In this document: piece by piece, positions 1 through 11,205 of the stretch | Numbering within the stretch: the first letter of the stretch is position 1 | Layout: each line of letters starts with the position of its first letter | Source of the DNA: an uncultured Ruminococcus sp. | GTDB lineage: Bacteria; Bacillota; Clostridia; Oscillospirales; Ruminococcaceae | Assembly: GCA_947169885.1 (NCBI GenBank) | Contig: CAMVRM010000001.1 | Span: 1-64,000 of the forward strand | Reading direction: 5' to 3' | DNA: 64,000 nucleotides | Notes under the pieces: generated by a model | Told to the model about the DNA's origin: nothing | Seen by the model: only the letters and a program-made list of their open reading frames with translations | Database searches by the model: none | Position numbers and translations under genes: made by a program

Positions 1-17
1 AGCAGTCCAAAGATTAA

Positions 18-3163
<3,146 letters not shown>

Positions 3164-3239
3164 GGTGTCCCCTTAAAGCGGACGTATCGGAATGGTTTTG
3201 GGATATTTCTGATTTCTTACTATTTTAAGGAGGTCAATT

Positions 3240-4424
3240 ATGCTTACGCCTAACATGAATTATTCGCACTTAAAGAATTCTTATCTTTTTTACAATATTG
3301 CTCAGAAAACCAAGGATCATCTGAGCGCTCACCCCGATACGCACCTTTACAGAATGGGTATCGGTGATGTTTCACTGCCGCTTTGCGATGCGGTCATAAA
3401 GGGTCTGCACACCGCCGCTGACGATCAGGCGAACGCTTCAACTTTTAACGGCTATATGCCCGAGTGCGGCGCTGAGTTCCTGAGAAAAGCCGTTGCCGAA
3501 TACTATCAGGGCAGGGGAGTGGAGCTTGCCGATGACGAGGTGTTCATTTCCAGCGGCGCTTCTGACGAACTGGGAGATATTCTCGACATCTTTGACCGTT
3601 CAAACCGCTCGCTTATCATCGAACCTGCTTATCCTGCTTACGTTGATGCAAATGTTATGTCAGGCAGGGAGATAGTTCATATGCCGTCATCGAGGGAGAA
3701 CGGTTTTCTTCCGCTTCCCGATGAGAACACCGATGCCGAACTTATCTACCTCTGTTCGCCCAACAATCCGACAGGTGCGGTCTTTGACCGTGAACAGCTG
3801 AAAAAGTGGGTCGACTATGCAAACGCTCACGGCTCTGTGATACTGTTCGATGCGGCTTATGAAGCGTTTATCGAGGACGATGCGCTTCCGCATTCTATCT
3901 TCGAGATCGAGGGTGCAAGGACGTGCGCTGTTGAGATATGTTCGCTCTCAAAGACAGCAGGCTTCACGGGAACACGTCTGGGCTACACCGTTATCCCGAA
4001 AGAACTTGTGCGCTGCGGAATGCGCTTCAATGATATGTGGGTGCGCAACAGGACGACTAAGACAAACGGCGTTTCGTATATTATCCAGCGTGCCGCCGCA
4101 GAGGTGTTCACGCCCGAGGGTCAGCGTCAGATACACGAAAATATCGCCATATACAAAAACAACGCCCGCACACTCATGCAGGCGCTCGACAGCTTAGGTA
4201 TATGGTATACGGGCGGCAGGAATGCACCGTACATATGGCTTGAATGCCCGAACGGAATGGGAAGCTGGGAGTTTTTTGATCTGCTTCTGAATAAGGCGCA
4301 GATAATCGGCACTCCGGGTGAGGGCTTCGGCAAATGCGGCGAGGGTTACTTCCGTTTTTCGACTTTCGGCAGTCCCGAGGACACAAGAATCGCAGCTGAA
4401 AGACTTATCGAACTGCTGAAATAA
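3240..4424 (+). CDS. dapL: LL-diaminopimelate aminotransferase
   Basis: Class I/II PLP aminotransferase of 394 residues, most like DapL, which makes LL-diaminopimelate from tetrahydrodipicolinate in one step for lysine and peptidoglycan synthesis. Visible PLP-site elements are the SPNNPTGA motif (about 173-180), Asp204, Tyr207, the Schiff-base lysine Lys238 in SLSKTAGFTGTR, and the phosphate-binding Arg246. The start has AAGGAGG at 3227-3233 six bases upstream. The gene stands alone, 76 bp after purF, with a repeat-rich spacer behind it. The DapL assignment rests on the N-terminal IAQKTKDHLSAHP/YRMGIGDVSLPL pattern. A related aminotransferase of unknown specificity is a less likely alternative. 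Confidence 0.88.
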   Translation: MLTPNMNYSHLKNSYLFYNIAQKTKDHLSAHPDTHLYRMGIGDVSLPLCDAVIKGLHTAADDQANASTFNGYMPECGAEFLRKAVAEYYQGRGVELADDEVFISSGASDELGDILDIFDRSNRSLIIEPAYPAYVDANVMSGREIVHMPSSRENGFLPLPDENTDAELIYLCSPNNPTGAVFDREQLKKWVDYANAHGSVILFDAAYEAFIEDDALPHSIFEIEGARTCAVEICSLSKTAGFTGTRLGYTVIPKELVRCGMRFNDMWVRNRTTKTNGVSYIIQRAAAEVFTPEGQRQIHENIAIYKNNARTLMQALDSLGIWYTGGRNAPYIWLECPNGMGSWEFFDLLLNKAQIIGTPGEGFGKCGEGYFRFSTFGSPEDTRIAAERLIELLK

Positions 4425-4710
4425 AAGATAATAGATAAGGTGCGGCTTCGCCGAATAATGGTTTGTGCAATTCCTTTATTTTTTGCACAAAAGTTATGTT
4501 ACAGCAATAAAATATCTACCCTTAAATCTATATCCCTTGACGACCCCGAGCCGCACTCTCTTTCGTCTTAAACGAAATGAAAATGCGAGGGATATGAGCC
4601 GTCCGCCCGAGGACCCCCGAGCCGCACTCTCTTTCGTCTTAAACAAAATGAAAATGCGAGGGCATCGAGCCGTCCGCCCGAGGACCCCGAGGACCCTGAG
4701 CACAAAGATT
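4425..4710. repeat. Intergenic repeat block with two tandem R1 units
   Basis: After dapL comes a short GATAATAGATAAGG stretch (repeat R2) and then two tandem copies of a GC-rich unit of about 70 bp (R1) at 4542-4611 and 4612-4682. They differ by only a few bases. Each runs from CCCCGAGCCGCACTC through TTCGTCTTAAAC to GAGCCGTCCGCCCGAG. A partial third end follows. Open frames run through the block on both strands but have no ribosome site and simply translate the repeat. Other R1 copies are at 5323-5385 (reverse), 23519-23640 and 33398-33497. Confidence 0.85.
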
Positions 4711-4742
4711 AGTGTCCGCAGGCTTCCACTCCTGCGGACACT
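4711..4742. terminator. 12-bp perfect hairpin, probable terminator
   Basis: AGTGTCCGCAGG (4711-4722) pairs perfectly with CCTGCGGACACT (4731-4742) around an 8-base loop. The U-rich tracts on either side are weak (ACTTTTGTTC on plus, AATCTTTGTG on minus). It lies between the ends of dapL (plus) and the minus-strand membrane gene, so it probably serves convergent transcription. Confidence 0.6.
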
Positions 4743-4767
4743 ACTTTTGTTCTCCAAATAGTTTTTT

Positions 4768-5181
4768 TCATCTATTCCGCTGTGTGGTCTCTCTGCGCTG
4801 TGAGTAGTAGATAGTAAGCGCAAAAACAAAGACCGCAACGTTTACGCATATGGCTGCGACAGTCTGTTTGTCGCAAAGTCCGAATACCAGCAGAGCTGCC
4901 GAGGGGAGAGAAGCAGCCGCTGCTGATAAGATGACTTTGAACTGAGCCGAATGCTCAGAAACTGTCAGATCGTGATCGGCGTGTTTTTTCATGAACAGAT
5001 AAAGTACTCTGTTCAAGCCGTAAGCGATCAGAAGTATCAGTGCCAGCATCAAAGCTCCGCAGAGCGTGCTTTTCTGATAGCACTTTTCTGCTGCAAAAAC
5101 AGCAGGGATGAGAAGTATCCCAAGGGAACTGTTGACCGCAAGCGAAAGCGGCAGGGACACCAGTTCAAAATGTCGCTTCAT
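4768..5181 (-). CDS. Small four-helix membrane protein, unknown function
   Basis: I do not recognise the family. The 137-residue product is strongly hydrophobic, with four predicted membrane segments (about residues 7-30, 41-64, 82-103 and 108-128). A basic, charged stretch (KKHADHD) lies between helices 2 and 3, and the C-terminus is basic (QRRETTQRNR). The start codon is preceded by AAAGGAGC nine bases upstream, a good ribosome site, and the frame is clean, so the gene is probably real. It is monocistronic and converges on dapL across a repeat block and a hairpin. Nothing in the sequence suggests a substrate or enzymatic role. Confidence 0.7.
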   Translation of the reverse strand: MKRHFELVSLPLSLAVNSSLGILLIPAVFAAEKCYQKSTLCGALMLALILLIAYGLNRVLYLFMKKHADHDLTVSEHSAQFKVILSAAAASLPSAALLVFGLCDKQTVAAICVNVAVFVFALTIYYSQRRETTQRNR

Positions 5182-5763
5182 TCGCCGTCGGCTCCTTTCT
5201 TTTGTTCGTGTCTGTCATTCAGGGAGTTGTCTCTTTTTTTCTGTATTCTTATTATAACCTATTTCCCGATAGATTTCAAGATGTCATTTGTCACTTTTTA
5301 GAGTGACATTTGTCACTTTTTTGTGCTCGGAATCCTCGGGGTCCTCGGGCGGACGGCTCGATGCCCTCGCACTAACATTTTGCTTAGGGATGTAATATGG
5401 AGATGCTCGGGGCTTTCATGAGATGAGGCGTTACTTAAACCTATTTTGAAATAATTATTGGTGTTTTGTATTATGTAGGAGCGTATCTGTTTGTTAGCAC
5501 GTTCTGTCATTGTTTTGTGCAGTTCGGGAGCGTATTATTTGTTTTATTAATAGTATAAAGTTCGGATATATGAGTGACTTTTGTCATTGTTGTTTATTTT
5601 ATAATTGACAGAATAAAATTTTTGTGATAAAAAAGTGTTATTTTGCAAGTTTGAGTAAGCTAACTATTCAAAATAATGCGGTTAAAAGTCTGTATATCAC
5701 GAAATTTGCATGGATTTAACCATTTTTATGCAATTATTCATTATAAATTTAACTCTGAGGGTG
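5182..5763. other. Intergenic region with a reversed R1 copy and AT-rich DNA
   Basis: About 580 bp with no convincing gene. A reversed copy of repeat R1 lies at 5323-5385 and ends, on the minus strand, with the same GAGCCGTCCGCCCGAGG core. The rest (about 5440-5760) is AT-rich DNA upstream of pckG. An open frame across 5313-5510 on the minus strand merely translates the repeat. Confidence 0.7.
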
Positions 5764-5792
5764 TTGACAAATTGTAAAATATGAGTTATAAT
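5764..5792 (+). promoter_or_regulatory. Sigma-A promoter of pckG
   Basis: TTGACA (5764-5769), a 17-bp spacer and TATAAT (5787-5792): a perfect consensus promoter. Transcription should start near 5799, giving a leader of about 70 nt before the AGAGGAG ribosome site (5856-5862). Confidence 0.9.
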
Positions 5793-5871
5793 GTATTGTA
5801 TAGGAAAACTAAGGGCAATTCCCTTTATCCGAACTAATGTCAATTATTTATTTTGAGAGGAGTTTTTTAAC

Positions 5872-7668
5872 ATGGCAAGTCTGACAAAGAACCCTAACGT
5901 CAATGCCTGGGTCGATGAGATGATCGCTCTCACTAAGCCTGACAAGGTAGTGTGGATCGACGGCAGCGACGAACAGCTTGAGGGTCTGAGACAGGAAGCA
6001 CTCGCTTCGGGCGAAATGGTAAAGATGAACGAGGAGCTGTACCCTGGCTGTCTCTATCACCGCACCAAGCCCAACGACGTAGCAAGAGTTGAGGACAGAA
6101 CTTTCATCTGCTCCGAGAAGGAAGAAGATGCAGGTCCTACAAACAACTGGATGGATCCCAACAAGATGTGGGCTATGCTCGAGCCGATGTATGACGGCGT
6201 TATGAAGGGCAGAACCATGTATGTTATCCCTTATTCCATGGGTCCTATCGGTTCACCCCTCGCTAAGGTGGGCGTTGAGCTGACCGACTCTATCTATGTT
6301 GTTCTCAACATGGACATCATGACCAGAATGGGTACTAAGGCTTTCGAGAACTTAGGCGACACTTCCGATGACTTCGTTCGTGGTCTGCACTCCAAGGCTG
6401 ACGTTGACCCTGAAAAGAGATACATTGTTCAGTTCCCCGAGAAGAACACTATCTGCTCTATCAACTCGGCTTACGGCGGAAACGTTCTGCTGGGCAAGAA
6501 GTGCTTCGCACTGAGAATCGCTTCCTTCCAGGGCAAGAACGAGGGCTGGATGGCTGAGCATATGCTTATCCTCGGCGTTCAGAAGCCTGACGGTGACATC
6601 AAATACATCACCGCTGCTTTCCCGTCTGCTTGCGGCAAGACCAACCTTGCAATGCTTATCCCGCCTGAGAGCTACACCAAGCAGGGCTACAAGGTATTCA
6701 CCGTTGGTGACGACATCGCTTGGATGAAGCAGGGCGAGGACGGCAGACTTTATGCTATCAACCCTGAGAACGGCTTCTTCGGCGTTGCTCCCGGAACAAA
6801 TGCTAAGTCCAACTACAACGCACTTGCTTCCACCAAGAAGAATGCTATCTTCACAAACGTTGCTATCAACCTTGACAACATGACTCCCTGGTGGGAGGGT
6901 CTTGACAAGAATCCTCCTGTAAATGCTGAGGAGTGGAAGGGCAATAAGGTCAACGGTCCTGAGTATGTTGCTTCCGGCGAGAAGCTTGCTCACCCCAACA
7001 GCCGCTTCACCGCTCCCGCTGAGAACTGCCCCTGCATCAGCCCCGAGTTCAACAACCCGAAGGGCGTGCCGGTTTCGGCTATCATCTTCGGCGGCAGACG
7101 TGCTAAGACAACTCCGCTGGTATATCAGTCTTTCGACTGGACACACGGTACATACATCGGTTCGGCGGTTTCCTCCGAGACTACCGCAGCTGCAACAGGC
7201 GCAGTAGGCGTACTCCGTCACGATCCTATGGCTATGAAGCCGTTCATCGGTTACAACGTTGGTGACTACTGGAATCACTGGCTCGAAATGGGCGAAAAGC
7301 TCGGCGAGAACGCTCCTAAGATCTTCAACGTTAACTGGTTCAAGAAGGACGACGATGGCAACTTCATGTGGCCCGGCTTCGGCGACAACATGAGAGTTCT
7401 CGACTGGATCATCAAGCGCTGCGAGGGCAAGGTCGATGCTCAGGAAACTCCTATCGGATATGTTCCTAAGCCCGAAGACCTGAACGTTGAGGGTCTTGGT
7501 CTCACTGACGATCAGGTTAAGGCACTGCTCGCAGTTGACAAGGATCTGTGGGCTGAGGAGATCAAGGAAATGCGCCGTTACTACGATGAGGACATCGCAG
7601 CTAAGGGCGGTAAGATCCCTGCTGCTCTCTATGAAGAACTTGACAAGCTGGAGAAGAGATTTAACTGA
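5872..7668 (+). CDS. pckG: Phosphoenolpyruvate carboxykinase (GTP)
   Basis: Interconverts oxaloacetate and PEP with GTP/GDP. In ruminal anaerobes it normally runs toward oxaloacetate, fixing CO2 on the route to succinate or C4 precursors. The 598 residues are full length for the GTP family. Diagnostic features are the P-loop FPSACGKTN (about 250-258) with the reactive Cys254, the YGGNVLLGKKCFALR substrate segment (about 201-215), and FGGRRAKTTPLVYQSFDW, typical of GTP rather than ATP enzymes. It has a perfect promoter, a strong ribosome site and codons biased to C- and G-ending forms such as AAC, AAG and TTC, all pointing to high expression. It is monocistronic, with its own terminator at 7706-7737. 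Confidence 0.96.
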   Translation: MASLTKNPNVNAWVDEMIALTKPDKVVWIDGSDEQLEGLRQEALASGEMVKMNEELYPGCLYHRTKPNDVARVEDRTFICSEKEEDAGPTNNWMDPNKMWAMLEPMYDGVMKGRTMYVIPYSMGPIGSPLAKVGVELTDSIYVVLNMDIMTRMGTKAFENLGDTSDDFVRGLHSKADVDPEKRYIVQFPEKNTICSINSAYGGNVLLGKKCFALRIASFQGKNEGWMAEHMLILGVQKPDGDIKYITAAFPSACGKTNLAMLIPPESYTKQGYKVFTVGDDIAWMKQGEDGRLYAINPENGFFGVAPGTNAKSNYNALASTKKNAIFTNVAINLDNMTPWWEGLDKNPPVNAEEWKGNKVNGPEYVASGEKLAHPNSRFTAPAENCPCISPEFNNPKGVPVSAIIFGGRRAKTTPLVYQSFDWTHGTYIGSAVSSETTAAATGAVGVLRHDPMAMKPFIGYNVGDYWNHWLEMGEKLGENAPKIFNVNWFKKDDDGNFMWPGFGDNMRVLDWIIKRCEGKVDAQETPIGYVPKPEDLNVEGLGLTDDQVKALLAVDKDLWAEEIKEMRRYYDEDIAAKGGKIPAALYEELDKLEKRFN

Positions 7669-7705
7669 TATATCTTCTTAAATAAATAACAGCCAATAAT
7701 GAAAG

Positions 7706-7737
7706 GCGTTCGCAGGAAACTGTGAGCGCCTTTTTTG
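7706..7737 (+). terminator. Terminator of pckG
   Basis: GGCGTTCGCAG (7706-7716) pairs with CTGTGAGCGCC (7721-7731), with two wobble pairs, followed by TTTTTT. A classic intrinsic terminator. Confidence 0.88.
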
Positions 7738-7779
7738 TATCTTCTGAATAATGGTTAATTACGATAGTCTGCATTAAAC

Positions 7780-7816
7780 AAAAAGCCCGAGACAACCGCA
7801 AGGATCATCTCGGACT
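7780..7816 (-). terminator. Terminator of cel48A
   Basis: Read on the minus strand, AGTCCGAGA pairs with TCTCGGGCT (7816-7808 with 7792-7784), followed by TTTTTGTTT. It lies 38 bp past the cel48A stop. Confidence 0.85.
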
Positions 7817-7854
7817 TCATTATGTTTTTACTTAGCTAAACTAAGCGGCTGAAA

Positions 7855-10488
7855 TTACTTAACAGTAACAGTTACAGCGTGCTTGATAGCGTTAGCGGTA
7901 TCCCACTTGCCGTTTACTCTAGCAGCGATAGCAACCTTGTAGGTCTTGCCGGGAGTCATGTTCTTAGGCGAAGTGTAGGAGTTGGTTGTGATGCTGGAGG
8001 TCTGGACTCTCCACTTACCAGCGAGGAGAACTGCGATACCATACTTGTCAGCGTTCTTAACCTTATCCCAAGTGAATCTCATCTGGTGATACTGTTCGCT
8101 GTATTCAACCTTGATGTTGGTAGGATATGTTAAATCCTCTTCGATTGCCATATCAGGATACAGAGTAGCCATTGCGCCAAGAGCCATCATGTCATCGCCA
8201 GCGTGCCAGAATCTGTGGTAGTTCAGGTCAACGTTAGCAACATTCTTGAAGCCTGCGATCTCTGCCTGACCCTGAGGATCAGAAGCAGAATACTGGTTGC
8301 TCCACTTAGCACCGTTGTTAACGTCCTTGTTGTAAGCGGTCTTGAGTTCCTTAACAAGAGCGATAGCCTCGGAAGAAGTCTTAGCGCCTGCGCAGTTGCC
8401 TTCATACATTGTGCGGATGCTCTCGAATGTAGCACCGTTAGCAAGAGTATCACCGTTAGGCATTGTGCCGTGGTAGGACTCAGGAATGTATACAGACTGG
8501 CTGAAGAAACGTGCGAGCGAAGGATTGTGCTCAGTTCTGGACATACCATAGTTATCACGGCCGAGAGTCCAAGCACGGTCAATAAGCTCCTTAGCGAGGA
8601 ACAGAGAAGCCTTAGGCAGAGCAGTTTCGCCTGCAACATAGGTCTTAGTGCCTGCAACAGCGTTCGTAGCGCCTTCAATGTTGTAGTTGAAGGAACCGCC
8701 GACAGACTTGTAGGTCAGACCGTTGATGTCGGTAGTCTTAACGCCCTTAGCCTTAGCATAGTAGATAAGGGTATTAGCGAGCGAAGATACGCAGCCGAGG
8801 TCAGTGTTGCCGTAACCGGAGATAGTAGCTGTCAGACCGCCGTTGGAAGGAGCAGAGCCGTTCCAAGTGTCAGGCTTACCGTTCCAATCGAGGTTGGAAG
8901 GCATATAGAAGTCGCCGTCGGAAGTAAGGATAGTGTTGTTTACGAAGAATGCAACCCACTTGTCGAGGATCTTCTCAAGAGCCTTTTCCATGGTCATTCC
9001 GCCGGGTCTTACGCCGGTAGTGTCGCCATTGGGATTGGTCTTAACCCAGTAATAAAGCTCAGCAAGACGCTGTACAGCCCATACCTGGTTACCGGTCCAG
9101 TGGTTGGAACCGGGGTCAGCATATACAGGATGCTCAACATACATCATGCCGTAGAAGGTAGGAACGCCGGCAGGATATGGCTCGTAACGACCCTTGTAGG
9201 AGTTGGTAGCACCGCCTGCGATAGGACCATTAGAGGACTGGAGCCACAGATAGAACTCAAGCTGTCTTTCGAGAGACTTCTTGTAGTCTTCCTTAGCGCC
9301 GTCAGCTCTCATGCCGCTTGAAAGATCGGTAAGCAGAGCATAAGCAGCGAGCGGGTTCTGATAGAACTCATGAGCGTGCGAGCAGCCGATCTGCCAGCAC
9401 CAGCTCTGACCTGTGCCATTGAGAGCGCCGCCCCAAGAGGTGTACCAGTTCATCAGGTAGTGCTTGGACTGATCGCCTGCATTACCATTAGACCAAGAGG
9501 TGTTGGTGGAAATTGCCTGATAGTACTTATCGTACATATTGTTACGGAGTTCGTCACCCATCTCAGCAGCCTTAGCGTTCAGCTGAGTTGTGGAAACGCC
9601 CCACTTAACTGCATCGTAGATACCCTGAATAGCACGGTCTTCAGCGTCAGGAGCGTTGGTGTAAGCCCACTGATTTGTAACGTTAGAGTCACGGTTGAAG
9701 ATACCCTTCAGACCCTGCTGAGGATTACCATACTTCTTTTCTTCAACGCAGGGGAACGGAACAGTTTCCCAGCAGGACTCCTGCTCACCACGCTGGAAGG
9801 TGTTGATGAATGTGAACTCTGTGCCTTCGCCGAAACCATACCAGTTGTCAACGTCAGCCAGCCAGTGCATCAGGTACAGACCGCCCTGATTGTTCTTGCC
9901 GCTGTAAACGCTTGTGAACTTGTTGAAGATCGGGTTCTCAGCAGTCTTGCTTGGTTCACCAGCCCAAGCGTTAGGGCACTGATCGGGAGTGTCATACTCA
10001 CCGCAGTACTGAGCGCTTACGCCGGAAGCCTGCCAGAAGTTGTCCTGAACGTCAGGGATCATAACTTCCATTGTTTTCCAAGCCTTAGCAAGGTCGTTGG
10101 TAGAAGCATTCTTGAAAGTCTCGCCAGAGTTCTGAACGATGTTATCGTGCATTGCTGCTACCCAAACGAGGTAGGACATTGCTTCGGAAGTTGTCTCGTG
10201 ACCGTAGTCAGGAGCCTCGATGATAACTTCTTCTCTGGAGTGATAGGGGATACCAAAAGAATTGGAACCGCCGTTGTTGCTCGACATATAGCCGTTAGCC
10301 TGTCCGTTGGTGATAACATCATCATACAGGGACATGAAACGCTGAGCGTATGTCGAATCGCCATACTTGTTTTCCTTGGTTCTGGGACCTGCTGCGGATG
10401 CTGTTACAGCGGTGGTCGAAATGAGGTTTGCTGTCATTGCTGCTGTCAGGATACTAGCTACTACAGCCTTGGTTTTCTTAGAACGCAT
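7855..10488 (-). CDS. cel48A: Family 48 processive cellulase with C-terminal beta-sandwich module
   Basis: Secreted cellobiohydrolase of glycoside hydrolase family 48, the key processive enzyme of crystalline cellulose breakdown in Firmicutes. The true start is the ATG at 10488, with GGGAGGAG upstream, giving 877 residues. Layout: signal peptide (about 1-32, ending TAVTASA-A); GH48 domain (about 36-780) with the expected acid Glu102 in GHETTSEA and many Trp/Tyr tunnel residues; then a module of about 90 residues (about 785-877) containing TYPTNIKVEYSEQYHQ, LAGKWRVQT and NGKWDTA. This module resembles CBM37/fibronectin-like domains of R. albus cellulases. There is no dockerin, so the enzyme is not cellulosomal by that route. 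It is monocistronic, with a 190-nt leader and biased codons, consistent with strong regulated expression. Confidence 0.95.
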   Translation of the reverse strand: MRSKKTKAVVASILTAAMTANLISTTAVTASAAGPRTKENKYGDSTYAQRFMSLYDDVITNGQANGYMSSNNGGSNSFGIPYHSREEVIIEAPDYGHETTSEAMSYLVWVAAMHDNIVQNSGETFKNASTNDLAKAWKTMEVMIPDVQDNFWQASGVSAQYCGEYDTPDQCPNAWAGEPSKTAENPIFNKFTSVYSGKNNQGGLYLMHWLADVDNWYGFGEGTEFTFINTFQRGEQESCWETVPFPCVEEKKYGNPQQGLKGIFNRDSNVTNQWAYTNAPDAEDRAIQGIYDAVKWGVSTTQLNAKAAEMGDELRNNMYDKYYQAISTNTSWSNGNAGDQSKHYLMNWYTSWGGALNGTGQSWCWQIGCSHAHEFYQNPLAAYALLTDLSSGMRADGAKEDYKKSLERQLEFYLWLQSSNGPIAGGATNSYKGRYEPYPAGVPTFYGMMYVEHPVYADPGSNHWTGNQVWAVQRLAELYYWVKTNPNGDTTGVRPGGMTMEKALEKILDKWVAFFVNNTILTSDGDFYMPSNLDWNGKPDTWNGSAPSNGGLTATISGYGNTDLGCVSSLANTLIYYAKAKGVKTTDINGLTYKSVGGSFNYNIEGATNAVAGTKTYVAGETALPKASLFLAKELIDRAWTLGRDNYGMSRTEHNPSLARFFSQSVYIPESYHGTMPNGDTLANGATFESIRTMYEGNCAGAKTSSEAIALVKELKTAYNKDVNNGAKWSNQYSASDPQGQAEIAGFKNVANVDLNYHRFWHAGDDMMALGAMATLYPDMAIEEDLTYPTNIKVEYSEQYHQMRFTWDKVKNADKYGIAVLLAGKWRVQTSSITTNSYTSPKNMTPGKTYKVAIAARVNGKWDTANAIKHAVTVTVK

Positions 10489-10681
10489 TAAATATTCTCC
10501 TCCCGTAAAAGTTGACTCGGCATTAAATTTGCCGTTGGTTGATTGCAGACTTATGTCTGCGGTTACTTTCGCAACAGCGATACTTTGGCTTCGTGCGCTT
10601 TGCACAAGCTTACCTGATAGACACGTGCACCAGTGTGCCTTAACTACGTACAAAAGTTACACAAATATATCACTGTTCCTA
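10489..10681 (-). promoter_or_regulatory. Long structured 5' leader of cel48A
   Basis: About 190 nt separate the promoter from the ATG. On the minus strand the leader contains several hairpins in series: GTGC/GCAC inside a larger GCTT...AAGC stem, GTTGC-GAAA-GTAAC with a GNRA tetraloop, GCAGAC-ATAA-GTCTGC (10542-10557 on the plus strand), and CGGCA...TGCCG (10518-10534). I recognise no known riboswitch class. It may be a regulatory or mRNA-stabilising leader. Confidence 0.55.
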
Positions 10682-10687
10682 CAAAAT

Positions 10688-10716
10688 ATTATACACTATT
10701 TCATTTCATTTTTCAA
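10688..10716 (-). promoter_or_regulatory. Promoter of cel48A
   Basis: On the minus strand: TTGAAA (10716-10711), a 17-bp spacer and TATAAT (10693-10688). The -35 box lies at the edge of the duplicated block 10709-10897. Confidence 0.82.
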
Positions 10717-10897
10717 GCGTTTTGGCATAATTAATCGTTTAAGAAGCACATTTTCAGCGCTTTGAACACCTAAAAAGTGTTTCATTTGTCTATTTTTGCT
10801 AATATCTTTATTTTTCAAGCATTTTTGGGGTGTTAATCGTTTACAATTTAAATTTCGGCGCTTTTAACACGAATCACGCTCAAAGATTGTCTATTTT
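10709..10897. repeat. Two diverged tandem copies of a ~101-bp block upstream of cel48A
   Basis: Matching landmarks recur at constant offset. TTTTTCAAGC, 12 bases, then TTAATCGTTTA occurs at 10709-10741 and 10811-10843. GCGCTTT(G/T)AACAC (one length difference) occurs at 10757-10769 and 10858-10870. TTGTCTATTTT occurs at 10786-10796 and 10887-10897. Each copy carries TTAATCGTTTA(A), a near-palindrome centred on CG, which could be a regulator site. Confidence 0.75.
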
Positions 10898-11205
10898 ATC
10901 CATAAAAATATCCGAAAATGAAATTTTGGTTAATGTCAAGTGTTCTTTTTCTGACAGTTTTTTTATCAAATCAGGTTACTATAAAAATAACGCAGTAACG
11001 ACATTTCTCATACATTTTTTTGTCTGGAAAGAGCCGCTTTATTAATTCTTACCAACTATTATTGAAAAGTGCATATTTTATTCATTCCAAGTACACTTTT
11101 ATATAGGATAATACAAATATATGCGGTCTGCATTTCAGTGATAACAGAGCGCATCAGGAAGTTGATAATTTTTTGATCCTATTTAATAATGAAAGGAGCT
11201 TTTTA
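10898..11205. other. AT-rich intergenic region upstream of the Gld-type operon
   Basis: About 300 bp between the divergent cel48A control region and the ABC transporter gene. It is AT-rich with no credible gene. A GGATAATAC sequence near 11106 could be a -10 box for the plus-strand operon, but no good -35 partner is visible. Confidence 0.5.

Noticed and set aside
4465-4838. Overlapping open frames through the R1 repeats
   Set aside because: They translate the repeat itself, have no ribosome site and give the same RGHRAVRPRTP-like peptide in each repeat copy.
8203-10491. Long plus-strand open frames (up to 373 codons) opposite cel48A
   Set aside because: They mirror the strongly biased codons of cel48A, lack ribosome sites and encode no recognisable protein.
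10489-10681. c-di-GMP or other known riboswitch in the cel48A leader
   Set aside because: Looked for the conserved core sequences and stem order of common classes; none matched, so only a structured leader is reported.
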